From an uncultured Parolsenella sp. (GTDB taxonomy: Bacteria > Actinomycetota > Coriobacteriia > Coriobacteriales > Atopobiaceae): DNA of 64,000 nucleotides. Below the pieces are notes generated by a model. That model made no database searches, was not told the origin of the DNA, and saw nothing but the letters and a program-made list of their open reading frames with translations. Below, piece by piece: positions 35,076 through 43,216 of the stretch. The stretch lies in NCBI RefSeq assembly GCF_934660935.1, contig NZ_CAKUIH010000002.1, positions 1-64,000 of the forward strand, read 5' to 3'. Both the position numbers and the translations under genes were made by a program. Position 1 is the stretch's first letter. The number at the start of each line of letters is the position of its first letter.

Positions 35076-35102
35076 TTGCTCGACATCTCGACGTGCTATT
35101 AT
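35076..35102 (+). promoter_or_regulatory. Promoter of the thiamine riboswitch operon
   Basis: An extended -10, TGCTATTAT (-10 hexamer 35097-35102), is preceded at 15 bp by TTGCTC (35076-35081). Transcription would start close to 35109, at the beginning of the riboswitch. The remaining upstream gap (34866-35075) shows nothing clear. Confidence 0.6.
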
Positions 35103-35111
35103 TCGTGCCGT

Positions 35112-35202
35112 AAAAGGGGGCTGGCGCATGCCGGCTGAGATTGGGCCTAGGATTGCGGCCCTGACCTAAAACCTGATCTGGGTAATGCCAGCGTAGGGAA
35201 CC
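35112..35202 (+). promoter_or_regulatory. TPP riboswitch (Thi box)
   Basis: The two universally conserved TPP-binding segments are present: CTGAGA (35135-35140) after a GGGGGCTGGC...GCCGG stem, and ACCTGATCTGG...TAATGCCAGCGTAGGGAA (35171-35200). It precedes a thiamine-binding protein and an HMP-type ABC transporter, as expected. High TPP should switch the operon off. Confidence 0.95.
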
Positions 35203-35220
35203 AATACGTGCGATTCGTAC

Positions 35221-35256
35221 GGGGCTCCCGCCAATGGCGAGGGCCCCGATTCGTTT
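35221..35256 (+). terminator. Terminator-like hairpin of the TPP riboswitch
   Basis: GGGGCTCCCGCCA pairs with TGGCGAGGGCCCC (35221-35247, one mismatch and one G-U), followed by GATTCGTTT. The T-tract is weak, so attenuation may be incomplete. Confidence 0.55.
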
Positions 35257-35284
35257 GACGGTGCGCCGCCCGGCGAGCTCGGAC

Positions 35285-35301
35285 CCTCGCGGAAAGCGAG
35301 G
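35285..35301 (+). promoter_or_regulatory. Hairpin hiding the ribosome binding site of the thiamine-binding protein gene
   Basis: CCTCGC-GGAAA-GCGAGG places the Shine-Dalgarno GCGAGG (35296-35301) in a 6-bp stem, five bases before the ATG. This suggests translational control as a second riboswitch output. Confidence 0.5.
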
Positions 35302-35306
35302 TTTGC

Positions 35307-35615
35307 ATGGAATGTAGCGTTGCGATTCAGGTCCTGCCGATGGACGCCGCCAACGACGACGAGGTCATCCGCGTGGTCGACGCCGTCATCGAGGAGATCC
35401 AGAAGTACGACGTGAACCCGTATGTTGGCCCGTTCGAGACCGCTATCGAGGGCGACTATGACACCTGCATGGAGGTCCTCAAGCGCTGCCAGCTCGTGGC
35501 GGCCGAGGCTGGCTGCGGCCAGGTCATGACCTACGCCAAGATCGACTACAAGCCGAATGGCGCCGTCCTCTCCACCGAGAAGAAGGTCGGCAAGTACCAC
35601 CAGGACGAGAACTAG
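35307..35615 (+). CDS. Thiamine-binding protein (MTH1187/YkoF-type, UPF0045)
   Basis: This 102-residue single-domain protein has the family pattern CSVAIQVLP at the N-terminus and GPFETAIEGDYDTCMEVLKRC in the middle, as in the YqgV/MTH1187 thiamine-binding group. It is the first gene behind the TPP riboswitch and lies 3 bp before the permease gene. This supports a role in binding thiamine or HMP during uptake. Confidence 0.85.
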   Translation: MECSVAIQVLPMDAANDDEVIRVVDAVIEEIQKYDVNPYVGPFETAIEGDYDTCMEVLKRCQLVAAEAGCGQVMTYAKIDYKPNGAVLSTEKKVGKYHQDEN

Positions 35616-35618
35616 CCC

Positions 35619-36533
35619 ATGGCCTCGCACTCGAAGGACAAGGACGTGATCACCGGGGACGCCTTGGCGGGAAGCCGCGCGTACGGCAACTCGACGAAAA
35701 GCGCCGCTGCGGGCCATGCGGCCACGAAGGGCACCACAGCCGTTCGGGTCGATGCGGGCAACGGCGCCGCGCGCCCTCGGGCGCGTTGGGTCGCGCCGGT
35801 GCTGACGGTCGCCGCGCTTCTCGTGTTGTGGCAGCTCGTCTGCATGGCGGGTCTCGTTCCCACCTATCTGCTGCCGAGCCCGGTGCAGGTCGTCCAGGCG
35901 CTCGTGGCCGATCTCCCGCTGCTCGTGAGCCATTCGGGCGTCACGATCGCCGAGGCGCTTCTCGGCCTCGTCCTAGGCGTCGCCGTGGGCTTCGTCGTCG
36001 CCGTCCTCATGGACCGCTTCGAAGCCGTCTATCGTGCGCTCGACCCGATCGTCACCATCTCGCAGACCATCCCCACCGTGGCTATCGCCCCGCTCCTCGT
36101 GCTGTGGTTTGGCTACGGGCTGATGCCAAAGGTGCTGCTCGTCGTGCTGGGGACGTTCTTCCCCGTCACCGTGTCGCTTGCGAGCGGCTTCCGCAGCGTC
36201 GACCCGGACGTCATCGACCTCATGCGCACCATGAACGCGACGCGCGCCCAAATCTTCTGGTACGCGAAGCTGCCCGCCGCTGCGGAGAGCTTCTTCGCGG
36301 GCCTCAAGATCAGCGCGACGTATGCCGTGGTGGGTGCCGTGGTTTCCGAGTGGCTCGGTGGCTTCGTGGGCCTTGGTGTCTACATGACGCGTGTTCGCAA
36401 GTCCTATTCGTACGACAAGATGTTTGCCGTCATCCTCATCATCTCGGCCCTTTCCCTGCTGCTCATGGGGCTCGTCTCCGTGCTGCGTAAGGCGTGCATG
36501 CCGTGGGACAGGGCAGAAAGGAAGAATCAGTAA
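35619..36533 (+). CDS. thiX: ABC permease for HMP/thiamine precursor (ThiX-like)
   Basis: This 304-residue protein has an N-terminal ~50-residue Ala/Thr-rich cytoplasmic stretch, then six helices. The binding-protein-dependent permease loop is EAA-like (DLMRTMNATRAQIFWYAKLPAAAESFFAGLKIS, cited here only by its ends, about 205-235). It resembles SsuC/TauC/ThiX permeases. The TPP riboswitch and the NMT1-like receptor gene downstream favour thiamine-precursor transport over sulfonates. Its TAA overlaps the next ATG by one base. Confidence 0.85.
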   Translation: MASHSKDKDVITGDALAGSRAYGNSTKSAAAGHAATKGTTAVRVDAGNGAARPRARWVAPVLTVAALLVLWQLVCMAGLVPTYLLPSPVQVVQALVADLPLLVSHSGVTIAEALLGLVLGVAVGFVVAVLMDRFEAVYRALDPIVTISQTIPTVAIAPLLVLWFGYGLMPKVLLVVLGTFFPVTVSLASGFRSVDPDVIDLMRTMNATRAQIFWYAKLPAAAESFFAGLKISATYAVVGAVVSEWLGGFVGLGVYMTRVRKSYSYDKMFAVILIISALSLLLMGLVSVLRKACMPWDRAERKNQ

Positions 36534-37576
36534 TGACCAATTCCTCCATCTCCCGCCGCGAGTTCGTGGCGAGCGCCGGAATCGCCACCTCCGCCGTCGC
36601 GCTTGCCGGCCTCACCGCTTGTGGCGGCCAGAAGGCCGCTGATACTGCCGCCGCCTCCACCGCCGCCGCGGGTGACGCCACCAAGCTCACGTTCGTGCTC
36701 GACTACACGCCCAACACCAACCACTCCGGCGTCTACGTGGCCATCGCTAAGGGCTTCTATGCCGACGAGGGCCTCGACGTCGAGGTCGTCCAGCCGCCCG
36801 AGGATGGCGCTGACGCTCTCGTGGGTACCGGCAAGGCCCAGTTCGGCATGGGTTACCAGGACGTCATGGCCAACTATCTCGGCTCTGACGACCCGCTGCC
36901 CGTGACGGCCGTCGCCGCGACCATCCAGCACAACACCTCCGGCATCATGAGCCGCGCCGGCGAGGGCATCGACCGCCCGCGCGGCATGGAGGGCAAGCGC
37001 TACGGCACCTGGGACCAGGACGTCGAGAAGGCCATGGTCAAGAGCGTCGTCGAGACCGACGGCGGCGACTTCTCCAAGGTCCAGCTCGTTCCCTCCGGTG
37101 ACGAGGTCAGCGGCCTGAAGTCCGACCAGTTCGACTGCGTCTGGGGCTACGAGGGCTGGGGCCTGCAGAACGCCAAGCTCCAGGACCTCGCCTGCGACTA
37201 CTGGTCCTTCCGCAGCATCGACTCCGTCTTCGACTACTACACTCCGGTCATCATCGCCAACAACGACTTCCTCGCCAATAGCCCCGAGGTCGCCAAGGCG
37301 TTCCTCCGCGCCACGAAGAAGGGCTACGAGTTCTGTGTGACGAATCCGGACGAGGCTGCCCAGATCCTCGTCGACGCCGCCCCCGAGACCGACGCAGACC
37401 TCGCGAAGGCCAGTGCCGAGTACCTCGCCGACCAGTACACCGCCGATGCCTCCAGCTGGGGCATCATCGACTCCGAGCGCTGGGCCAAGTTCTACACCTG
37501 GATGAACGACAACCAGCTCACGCCCGTCGCGCTCGATGTCAACGGCGGCTTCAGCATGGACTACCTGGAGCAGTAG
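36533..37576 (+). CDS. thiY: NMT1/THI5-like lipoprotein receptor for HMP (ThiY-like)
   Basis: This 347-residue lipoprotein has a twin-arginine-like RREFVASAG motif followed by a hydrophobic segment and a lipobox LTAC (about residue 27). The NMT1/THI5 domain runs from LTFVLDYTPNTNHSG (about 51-65), with the conserved YTPNTNH segment that contacts the pyrimidine in relatives, to near the C-terminus. It delivers formylaminopyrimidine or HMP to the ThiX/ThiZ transporter. Translational coupling to thiX is shown by TAATG. Confidence 0.9.
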   Translation: MTNSSISRREFVASAGIATSAVALAGLTACGGQKAADTAAASTAAAGDATKLTFVLDYTPNTNHSGVYVAIAKGFYADEGLDVEVVQPPEDGADALVGTGKAQFGMGYQDVMANYLGSDDPLPVTAVAATIQHNTSGIMSRAGEGIDRPRGMEGKRYGTWDQDVEKAMVKSVVETDGGDFSKVQLVPSGDEVSGLKSDQFDCVWGYEGWGLQNAKLQDLACDYWSFRSIDSVFDYYTPVIIANNDFLANSPEVAKAFLRATKKGYEFCVTNPDEAAQILVDAAPETDADLAKASAEYLADQYTADASSWGIIDSERWAKFYTWMNDNQLTPVALDVNGGFSMDYLEQ

Positions 37577-37577
37577 G

Positions 37578-38447
37578 GTGGCTGTGTCTGAGGATAGGGG
37601 AGAGGTGCGCACGGACGCCGCCGGCGTGGATGCTGTCGCGGGCATCGGTGCCGAGGACGCTATGGTCGCCGCGTCGAGCGCTCCATCCGCGCTCGCGCTT
37701 GAGGTCCACGACCTCACGCTCGCGTGGGAGGCAGGTGGTACGCCGACGGTCGAAGGCGTCTCGCTCTCGGTCGCGCCGGGAGAGATGGTGTGCCTCGTGG
37801 GCCGCTCCGGCTGCGGAAAGTCGACGCTGTTCCACGGCCTCGCTGGTCTCACGAAGCCCGTTTCTGGCGAGGTTCTGCTCCATGGGGAGGACGTCACGGG
37901 AAGGCCCGGTCACATCTCGTACATGCTGCAGAAGGACCTCCTCCTGCCTCAGCGCACCATCATCGATAACGTCTGCCTGCCGCTTCTCCTCTCCGGCACG
38001 CCGCGTCGCGAGGCGCACGCCAAGGCGGAGCCGCTCTTCGAGCGCTTCGGGCTCGACGGCACGCAGACGAGCTATCCCGGCGAGCTGTCCGGAGGCATGC
38101 GCCAGCGTGCGGCCCTGCTTCGCACCTACCTCATGGACAACGACGTCGTCCTCATGGACGAGCCGTTTAGCGCGCTTGACGCCCTCACGCGTCGGGATAT
38201 GCGCTCGTGGTTCCTCTCCATGGTGACTGACCTGGGCATTTCCTGCGTTCTCATCACACATGACGTGGATGAGGCGGTAGAGATGGCCGATCGGATCCTC
38301 GTTATGCGCGGCAACCCCAAGGAGGGGCGTCCGAGCAGCCTCGTGGGCGAGGTGCCCGTCGACGTCTCGCGTGACGCGCGAGGGGAGTGGCTCCTCACGC
38401 CTGCCTCGCTCGATGTGAAGCGAAGGGTGCTGGAGCTGCTGGGGTAG
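37578..38447 (+). CDS. thiZ: ABC ATPase for thiamine precursor uptake (ThiZ-like)
   Basis: This 289-residue ATPase has Walker A GRSGCGKST, signature LSGGMRQR, Walker B VVLMDEPFSALDALTR and the switch His in ITHDVDEA. It is of the SsuB/TauB/ThiZ group. A GTG at 37578, directly after the thiY stop and with CTGGAG upstream, is the most likely start. The N-terminal ~35 residues are Asp/Ala-rich and not part of the ATPase fold, so a later start near 37662 is possible. Confidence 0.88.
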   Translation: MAVSEDRGEVRTDAAGVDAVAGIGAEDAMVAASSAPSALALEVHDLTLAWEAGGTPTVEGVSLSVAPGEMVCLVGRSGCGKSTLFHGLAGLTKPVSGEVLLHGEDVTGRPGHISYMLQKDLLLPQRTIIDNVCLPLLLSGTPRREAHAKAEPLFERFGLDGTQTSYPGELSGGMRQRAALLRTYLMDNDVVLMDEPFSALDALTRRDMRSWFLSMVTDLGISCVLITHDVDEAVEMADRILVMRGNPKEGRPSSLVGEVPVDVSRDARGEWLLTPASLDVKRRVLELLG

Positions 38448-38481
38448 GGCACCGGACGGCCACTGACGGCACCCGCGGCTC

Positions 38482-38571
38482 TCGATGACTGCCGATGCCC
38501 GCTCCCAGGGACGTTTCTCCGGTTCGATGGCTGCCGACGCCCGCTCCCAGGGGCGTTCCTGCGGTTCGAAG
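38482..38571. repeat. Tandem repeat, 42 bp x 2 plus partial
   Basis: Units beginning TCGATG(A/G)CTGCCGA at 38482 and 38524 share most bases (including GCCCGCTCCCAGGG). A third unit begins at 38566 (TCGAAGG). The array follows the thi operon and precedes its terminator. Confidence 0.75.
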
Positions 38572-38582
38572 GCATCAAAATA

Positions 38583-38630
38583 GGCGGCGCAGGTGGGAAT
38601 GGTTCCCATCCTGCGCCGCCTTTCGCGTTT
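38583..38630 (+). terminator. Terminator of the thi operon
   Basis: A long G/C stem of about 16 bp (38583-38598 with 38604-38620) is followed by TTTCGCGTTT. The hairpin is nearly symmetric, so it may also act on the opposite strand. Confidence 0.75.
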
Positions 38631-38723
38631 CTCGATTTGCTCGCCAGCGCGGGGGTTCTCGTGCGAACGGAGCCTGGCCGCGTGGGCAAGCGGGCCCGCG
38701 CGCGATGCGCCCTTGGTCTCCGC

Positions 38724-39863
38724 CTACTCCACGCGGAAGTCGGAAGAGAAGCGGAAGTCCGCCGGGAAGTGGACGTCCGCCTGGTTACGAATCTCGTCGC
38801 AGACGCTGAGCGAGTTAAAGGTCACGCAGTCATAGCTCTGGAGCGCGCCACGAACCGTGATCTCCCTTCCCCACAGCGTGTCGAGCTTCTCGCCGCGAAT
38901 GAGGGAGACGAAGTCCCTGAGCTCGTAGACCATGTTGTTCGTGCGACACTCGATGTCGAGCTCGCGCGTGGTCGAATTGGGCCTGTTCGATTCGGTCGAG
39001 GCACTGCCGCGAACCGCCTTGCCACGCGTCATGATGGACACGTGCTGCGGCGATGCCATCGAATCGATGGTCATCGTGCCGAGGTCGCCCTCGATCTGCG
39101 AGGGAAGCAGATCTGTCGAGATCTTCGAATAGGCGAGCTCGGCCACGAGGCCAGGCGTGCCGGAGTGGGGGCCGTAGGTGCAGAGCACGGAGCCGGCTCC
39201 GTCGATGATGCCGTTGGTGGTCTCGCACTTGGAGTCCGAGATGAGTGTGGGCGCCGCAACGACCCTGTCCGGCATGCCGAAGAGTGCGACCATGGGCTCG
39301 ACCGTGTAGATGCCCATGTCCATGAGGGCGCCGGACGCCATCTTGGTGTCGAAGATGTTCGTGTGGCGACCAGCCTTCACGTCGTCATAGCGCGAGGAGT
39401 ACTTGCCGAAGCGGAAGGTCGCGCGGCGGAGGGTGCCGAGCTCCTCGAGGGAGTCGAAGATCTTGGCCCAGGCGGGATCGTGGATGGGGCGCATCGCTTC
39501 GAGCGCGATGACGTGGTGGAGCTCCGCCGCGGCATAAAGGGACTGTGTCTGGAAACGGTTGGAGCAGGCCGGCTTCTCGATGAGGACGTGCTTATCGCCG
39601 CGGATGCAGGCGAGGGCCTGGTCAAAGTGGAGCGCGTTGGGGCTCGCGATGTAGACGGCATCGACGTCCTTGCAGTTGGCGAGCTGCTCGAGCGTGGTGA
39701 ACGGGCGAGTACCACCGTGACGCTCGGTGAACTCGCGGGCTGTGATGGGGTTGCGCGAGTAGGTGCCCACGTATTTGATGTCATCGACTTGCGCCGCTGC
39801 GTCGAGGAGGTCGTCGCTGATCATTGACGTTCCGATGGTGGCAAGGCGGATGGGCTCTGGCAT
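38724..39863 (-). CDS. Gfo/Idh/MocA-family oxidoreductase
   Basis: This 379-residue protein has an N-terminal Rossmann fold (IRLATIGTSMISDDLL, about 4-19), VYIASPNALHFDQ, and the family EKP motif in VLIEKPACSN (about 95-104). The C-terminal domain includes GALMDMGIYTVE, which carries the typical His/Asp-region equivalent MDMG. Substrates in this family are sugars, inositols or their derivatives, and nothing nearby fixes it. The ATG at 39863 follows GAGGAG; an upstream in-frame start is not needed. Confidence 0.85.
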   Translation of the reverse strand: MPEPIRLATIGTSMISDDLLDAAAQVDDIKYVGTYSRNPITAREFTERHGGTRPFTTLEQLANCKDVDAVYIASPNALHFDQALACIRGDKHVLIEKPACSNRFQTQSLYAAAELHHVIALEAMRPIHDPAWAKIFDSLEELGTLRRATFRFGKYSSRYDDVKAGRHTNIFDTKMASGALMDMGIYTVEPMVALFGMPDRVVAAPTLISDSKCETTNGIIDGAGSVLCTYGPHSGTPGLVAELAYSKISTDLLPSQIEGDLGTMTIDSMASPQHVSIMTRGKAVRGSASTESNRPNSTTRELDIECRTNNMVYELRDFVSLIRGEKLDTLWGREITVRGALQSYDCVTFNSLSVCDEIRNQADVHFPADFRFSSDFRVE

Positions 39864-39982
39864 GTGGTTCTCCTCGTTTGTTGGTGGCGCTGGGTCGAGT
39901 TGACAGGGGCGGCGGTGCGAGCTGGCACGCACCGGGCGTGCTGGGATGACCGGGCTGCGTTCGGCACGACAATTCTAAGTAA

Positions 39983-40038
39983 TTGACCGCGGTCAAAGAG
40001 AAGCCTTTTGTGAACGGGCGAATGCTTTTGTGAACGGG
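39983..40038. promoter_or_regulatory. 14-bp perfect palindrome with adjacent 20-bp-period direct repeats
   Basis: TTGACCGCGGTCAA (39983-39996) is a perfect palindrome. Next to it CTTTTGTGAACGGG occurs twice, at 40005-40018 and 40025-40038, two helical turns apart. They lie 120-175 bp upstream of the oxidoreductase gene on its promoter side. The rest of the gap to 40374 shows no gene or clear site. Confidence 0.5.
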
Positions 40039-40374
40039 GCCGGCGAGGCGCGCGGCGCGCATGACGAGGTGCGGACATTGCGTCGGGACTCGCACGGGGA
40101 GTGACGCATAACGAAACGGCATGCTTAGCTGGCGTAAGCGCGTCGAAAGCCCCGCTCGCCCAAACGCATATGTGGCAATTGCGCCTGACGTGTAAGGACG
40201 GGCGATCCGTGGGAAGAAGCTAGGTGAGAGGCGGGCTTGCTCGCCTGGCGCATGGCTTTTGCCTGCCGGTGCGCCGTGAGGGATAGGTCCGCTCTCTCGA
40301 TACGGGGCGAACGCTCACTTCTGCCCGTCGCAGAGTGCCCGCTCGTCCAACACGTCAGAGAGAAAGGACGCATC

Positions 40375-40767
40375 ATGGCCGAGCTCAAGTTCTTCCGCTG
40401 CAAGAAGTGCGGTGCCGTCCTGTGGTCCGCCGTGGACGGGGCATGCGTGCCCACGTGCTGCGGCGAACCGATGACGGAACTCCGCGCTGGTGAGACCGAC
40501 GGCGCGCACGAGAAGCATGTGCCCGCGCTCGAGCTGGAGGGCGGAAAGCGCCTGCACGTTCGCGTGGGCGAGGTCGCTCATCCGATGCTCCCCGAGCACT
40601 ACATCCAGTTCATTGCCATTGCGAGGCCGGACAGTACGGTCGAGTTCAAGCATCTGGCTCCGGGCGAAGCCCCAGAGGCGACGTTCTGCCTGCATGGCCA
40701 GACGAGCGCCACGGTCTACGAGTTCTGCAACCTGCATGGGCTCTGGAAGGCCGAGTACACGGCGTAG
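40375..40767 (+). CDS. Desulfoferrodoxin / superoxide reductase (2Fe type)
   Basis: This 130-residue protein has an N-terminal desulforedoxin domain with rubredoxin-like Fe ligands (CKKC near residue 9-12 and the adjacent pair TCCGEP near 28-29). The C-terminal neelaredoxin domain holds the Fe(His)4Cys site: HEKHVP, HPMLPEHY and CNLHGLW. It reduces superoxide to peroxide without making oxygen, a normal defence in anaerobes. The start at 40375 (AAAGGA upstream) matches the family N-terminus. A longer in-frame start is Arg/Cys-rich and rejected. Confidence 0.93.
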   Translation: MAELKFFRCKKCGAVLWSAVDGACVPTCCGEPMTELRAGETDGAHEKHVPALELEGGKRLHVRVGEVAHPMLPEHYIQFIAIARPDSTVEFKHLAPGEAPEATFCLHGQTSATVYEFCNLHGLWKAEYTA

Positions 40768-40921
40768 TCGCGAGTGCCAGTGCTTGGTTTTGACCGCGAA
40801 TCCGGAGTCGGGCAATGGCTGCAACTGTTGGCGCAAAAGCATGACTCAGCGCGCTAATTAGGCGTCATAGCTGCAGCTTCCGGCTTGCTTGAGGCGGGTG
40901 CTGGCGGGGAACAGCTCGAGA

Positions 40922-40957
40922 CAAACAAAAAGGCCAGGGGCGCGATGCCCCTGGCCT
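40922..40957 (-). terminator. Terminator after tRNA-Thr (shared with the superoxide reductase gene)
   Basis: AGGCCAGGGGC pairs perfectly with GCCCCTGGCCT (40931-40941 with 40947-40957). On the minus strand it is followed by TTTTGTTTGT. On the plus strand the tail is poor. Confidence 0.85.
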
Positions 40958-40967
40958 GAAATTACGC

Positions 40968-41043
40968 TGGAGCCAGCTACCAGACTTGAACTGGTGACCC
41001 CCGCTTTACGAGAGCGGTGCTCTACCAACTGAGCTAAGCTGGC
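40968..41043 (-). tRNA. tRNA-Thr (CGU anticodon), CCA encoded
   Basis: On the minus strand the cloverleaf is complete. The acceptor stem is GCCAGCT/AGCTGGC, the D-arm contains TAGCTCAGTTGGTAGAGC, and the anticodon stem CCGCT/AGCGG has loop CTCGTAA (anticodon CGT). The T-arm contains GTTCAAGTC. Discriminator T is followed by an encoded CCA (40968-40970). Confidence 0.96.
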
Positions 41044-41083
41044 GACTCCATGCGGTACGCGCTATCGCGCGCAGCGAATAGGA

Positions 41084-41113
41084 ACTATAGCGGAAACACC
41101 CGTATTTGCGCAA
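41084..41113 (-). promoter_or_regulatory. Promoter of tRNA-Thr
   Basis: On the minus strand TATAGT (41084-41089) follows TTGCGC (41108-41113) at 18 bp, about 40 bp before the tRNA. GCGCGCGATAGCGCG in the leader could form a processing hairpin. The rest of the gap up to the HAD gene contains an extended -10 (TGCTAGAAT, 41282-41290) for that gene and nothing else clear. Confidence 0.6.
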
Positions 41114-41324
41114 GAAGTTTGCGAGAAAAACTTGACGAGACTTTTGGCAACCTGTCGTGCTCGCCGGTCTCGAATGTGTTCGCGCGATCGCGCTGCCGAA
41201 TCGACCGCGCAAGCTCTCGTTTGCTGGCGTTGCGCGCGGGCACCCAGGATCTTTCGCCTTCGATCTGCTGTCCGTTACCTCTGCTAGAATCAACGACGCA
41301 AATCAACTAGCAGGGAGGATATTG

Positions 41325-41990
41325 ATGGAGCGTCCGCAGAAGGTAGACTGTGTCCTGTTCGATTGTGACGGCGTCCTGGTGGACTCCGAGCCCGTCGCGG
41401 CTCGCCGTAACGTCAAGGTTTTTCACATGCTCGACATTCCAGCGACGTATGAGGACGCGCTGACGCTCTGTGGCTGTGACGGCGTCGCCGGCATTCCCGC
41501 CATTGCCGCCAAGTATGGCAAGGAGATGGACAAGGAGCGTTTCGAGGCCAAGACCACCGAGGCGCGCGATAACGGCATTCTCCCGCGCACCATCTATATC
41601 GATCCCACTCTCGAGCTCAACGAGGGCGTCCGCGATCTTCTCGTCAGCCTGCGCGAGAAGGGCGTCAAGTGTGGCCTCGTCTCCACCACCGTCGCCGCGC
41701 ATGTCCTCGCGCTGCTCAACAGGTTTGGCCTTGTGTCGCTCTTCGACGTCATCATCGCGGGCGACATGGTGCAGAACAGGAAGCCCAACCCCGAGCCCTA
41801 CCTTACCGCCATGGAGATCCTCGGTACCACGCCCGAGCATGCCGTGGTTGTCGAGGACTCTCCGACGGGCGTCGCCGCGGGCGTGGCCTCTGGCGCCTAC
41901 GTGCTTGGCTATACGGGTTCGAGCGTCGTGCAAGACGTGAGCGCCGCCGCCGAGGTACTCGCCAGCTACGCTGAGTTCGACCTGGTATAG
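41325..41990 (+). CDS. HAD-superfamily hydrolase, beta-phosphoglucomutase-like
   Basis: This 221-residue HAD protein has motif I VLFDCDGVLVDSEP (about 8-21, two catalytic Asp), motif II (VSTT), motif III Lys in NRKPNPEP, and motif IV VVVEDSPTGVAAG. The cap is of the C1 helical type. The substrate is probably a small phosphorylated sugar or glycolate. The ATG at 41325 follows GGGAGGA. It may be co-transcribed with the DMT transporter gene 42 bp downstream. Confidence 0.85.
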   Translation: MERPQKVDCVLFDCDGVLVDSEPVAARRNVKVFHMLDIPATYEDALTLCGCDGVAGIPAIAAKYGKEMDKERFEAKTTEARDNGILPRTIYIDPTLELNEGVRDLLVSLREKGVKCGLVSTTVAAHVLALLNRFGLVSLFDVIIAGDMVQNRKPNPEPYLTAMEILGTTPEHAVVVEDSPTGVAAGVASGAYVLGYTGSSVVQDVSAAAEVLASYAEFDLV

Positions 41991-42032
41991 TCCATACGCT
42001 GCGATAACGCGAACGGAAGGGTTGAAAATAGG

Positions 42033-43097
42033 ATGAGTGTGGACGGGGAGACCACGGTCGATATGGCCGTGGCCGAGATGGCCTCGGCAGAAATGGACGC
42101 AAACGGGTCCCCGGTGGATGAGGCGTCCGTGGCAAACCCAACTGCATCCGAGGCGGAGGGCCTCGACGCCCCTGTTTCCGAGGCCTCCGCCTCGACGCAG
42201 CGGGGTCTGCTCGAGTCCTCTGCCTTCAACAAGGCCCTCATCGTTGCTTGCGCGCTCGCCTGGGGCTTCTCGTTCTTCGTGATGAAGGACGTCACGGAGC
42301 TCTTCCCGGTGTTCTGGCTCCTTCTTGTTCGTTTTGGCATCTCGAGCGCGATCATGGCTGTCGTTTTCCGTAAGGCGATCTTCGCGAACCTCAACTTCTC
42401 CGTGGTAAAGACGGGCGTGCTGCTCGGCGTGCTCTATGGTGCCGGCTACATCTTCCAGACCTATGGCATCGTCTTTACCACGCCCGGCAAGAATGCCTTC
42501 CTGACCGGCGTGTATTGCGTGCTTGTGCCGTTTTGCGCCTGGGCGTTAGGACATGGGCGTCCGCGCCGCGTGAGCCTGATCGCCGCGTTCGTGAGCCTCG
42601 TGGGCGCCGGCTTTGTCGTGCTCGACAACGGCCTGCCGCTCAATGTGGGCGATGCCCTGACCCTCGCGGGCTCGGTGTTCTACGCGCTTGAGATGGTGGT
42701 CGTCTCGTCTGAGGGCCGAGGTAAGGATGTCTGGGCGCTCACCTTCTGGCAGTTCGTCACCATCACGTTGATTGTGGCCGTGGGGTTCCTCCTCGTCGAA
42801 GAGGCGCCTGCTCCTGCGCTCTACACGTTCGGCAACGTCGCTTCCCTGGTCTTCCTTGCCGTCGTGTGCTCATTCGGGACGCTTGCGCTTCTCAACTATG
42901 CCCTCACGAAGGTTGACCCAGCGAGCGGCTCGCTCCTCTCGTCGCTCGAGAGCCCGAGTGGTGTGGCGTTCTCCGTCGCGTTTGGTTATGAGAGCCTCAC
43001 ACCCAAGCTTTTGATCGGCTTCGTGCTCATCTTCGCGGGCATTGTCTTCTCCGAGGTGGGGGAGCGCCTCATCGAGCGCTGGCCGAGCCGGAGGTAG
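42033..43097 (+). CDS. DMT-superfamily (EamA) transporter
   Basis: This 354-residue protein has ten hydrophobic helices in two EamA halves (about 70-205 and 215-345) with the family GAGYIFQTYGIVFTTPGKNAFLT-type region (short cues YIFQTYG, KNAFLTG) in the first half. An unusual acidic, Ala/Glu/Ser-rich extension of about 60 residues precedes the first helix. A start inside this extension is possible but less well supported than the ATG at 42033 (GAACGGAAGG upstream). The substrate is unknown. Confidence 0.82.
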   Translation: MSVDGETTVDMAVAEMASAEMDANGSPVDEASVANPTASEAEGLDAPVSEASASTQRGLLESSAFNKALIVACALAWGFSFFVMKDVTELFPVFWLLLVRFGISSAIMAVVFRKAIFANLNFSVVKTGVLLGVLYGAGYIFQTYGIVFTTPGKNAFLTGVYCVLVPFCAWALGHGRPRRVSLIAAFVSLVGAGFVVLDNGLPLNVGDALTLAGSVFYALEMVVVSSEGRGKDVWALTFWQFVTITLIVAVGFLLVEEAPAPALYTFGNVASLVFLAVVCSFGTLALLNYALTKVDPASGSLLSSLESPSGVAFSVAFGYESLTPKLLIGFVLIFAGIVFSEVGERLIERWPSRR

Positions 43098-43137
43098 CTT
43101 GGGGGAGCCAGCGCGCGTTGCCGTGACACAAAGCGAA

Positions 43138-43176
43138 AAGCGCCGCAGTCCCAATTGGGCTGCGGCGCTTCTTTTG
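43138..43176. terminator. Terminator between converging DMT and threonine aldolase genes
   Basis: Stem AAGCGCCGCAG/CTGCGGCGCTT with further CCC/GGG pairing and a one-base bulge (43138-43170), followed by CTTTTG on plus. On minus the A/G-rich side gives TTTTCGCTTT. Confidence 0.8.
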
Positions 43177-43216
43177 ACGTGCGGGAACTGGCTCGCGAAG
43201 GTCGATCCGATGCCAC

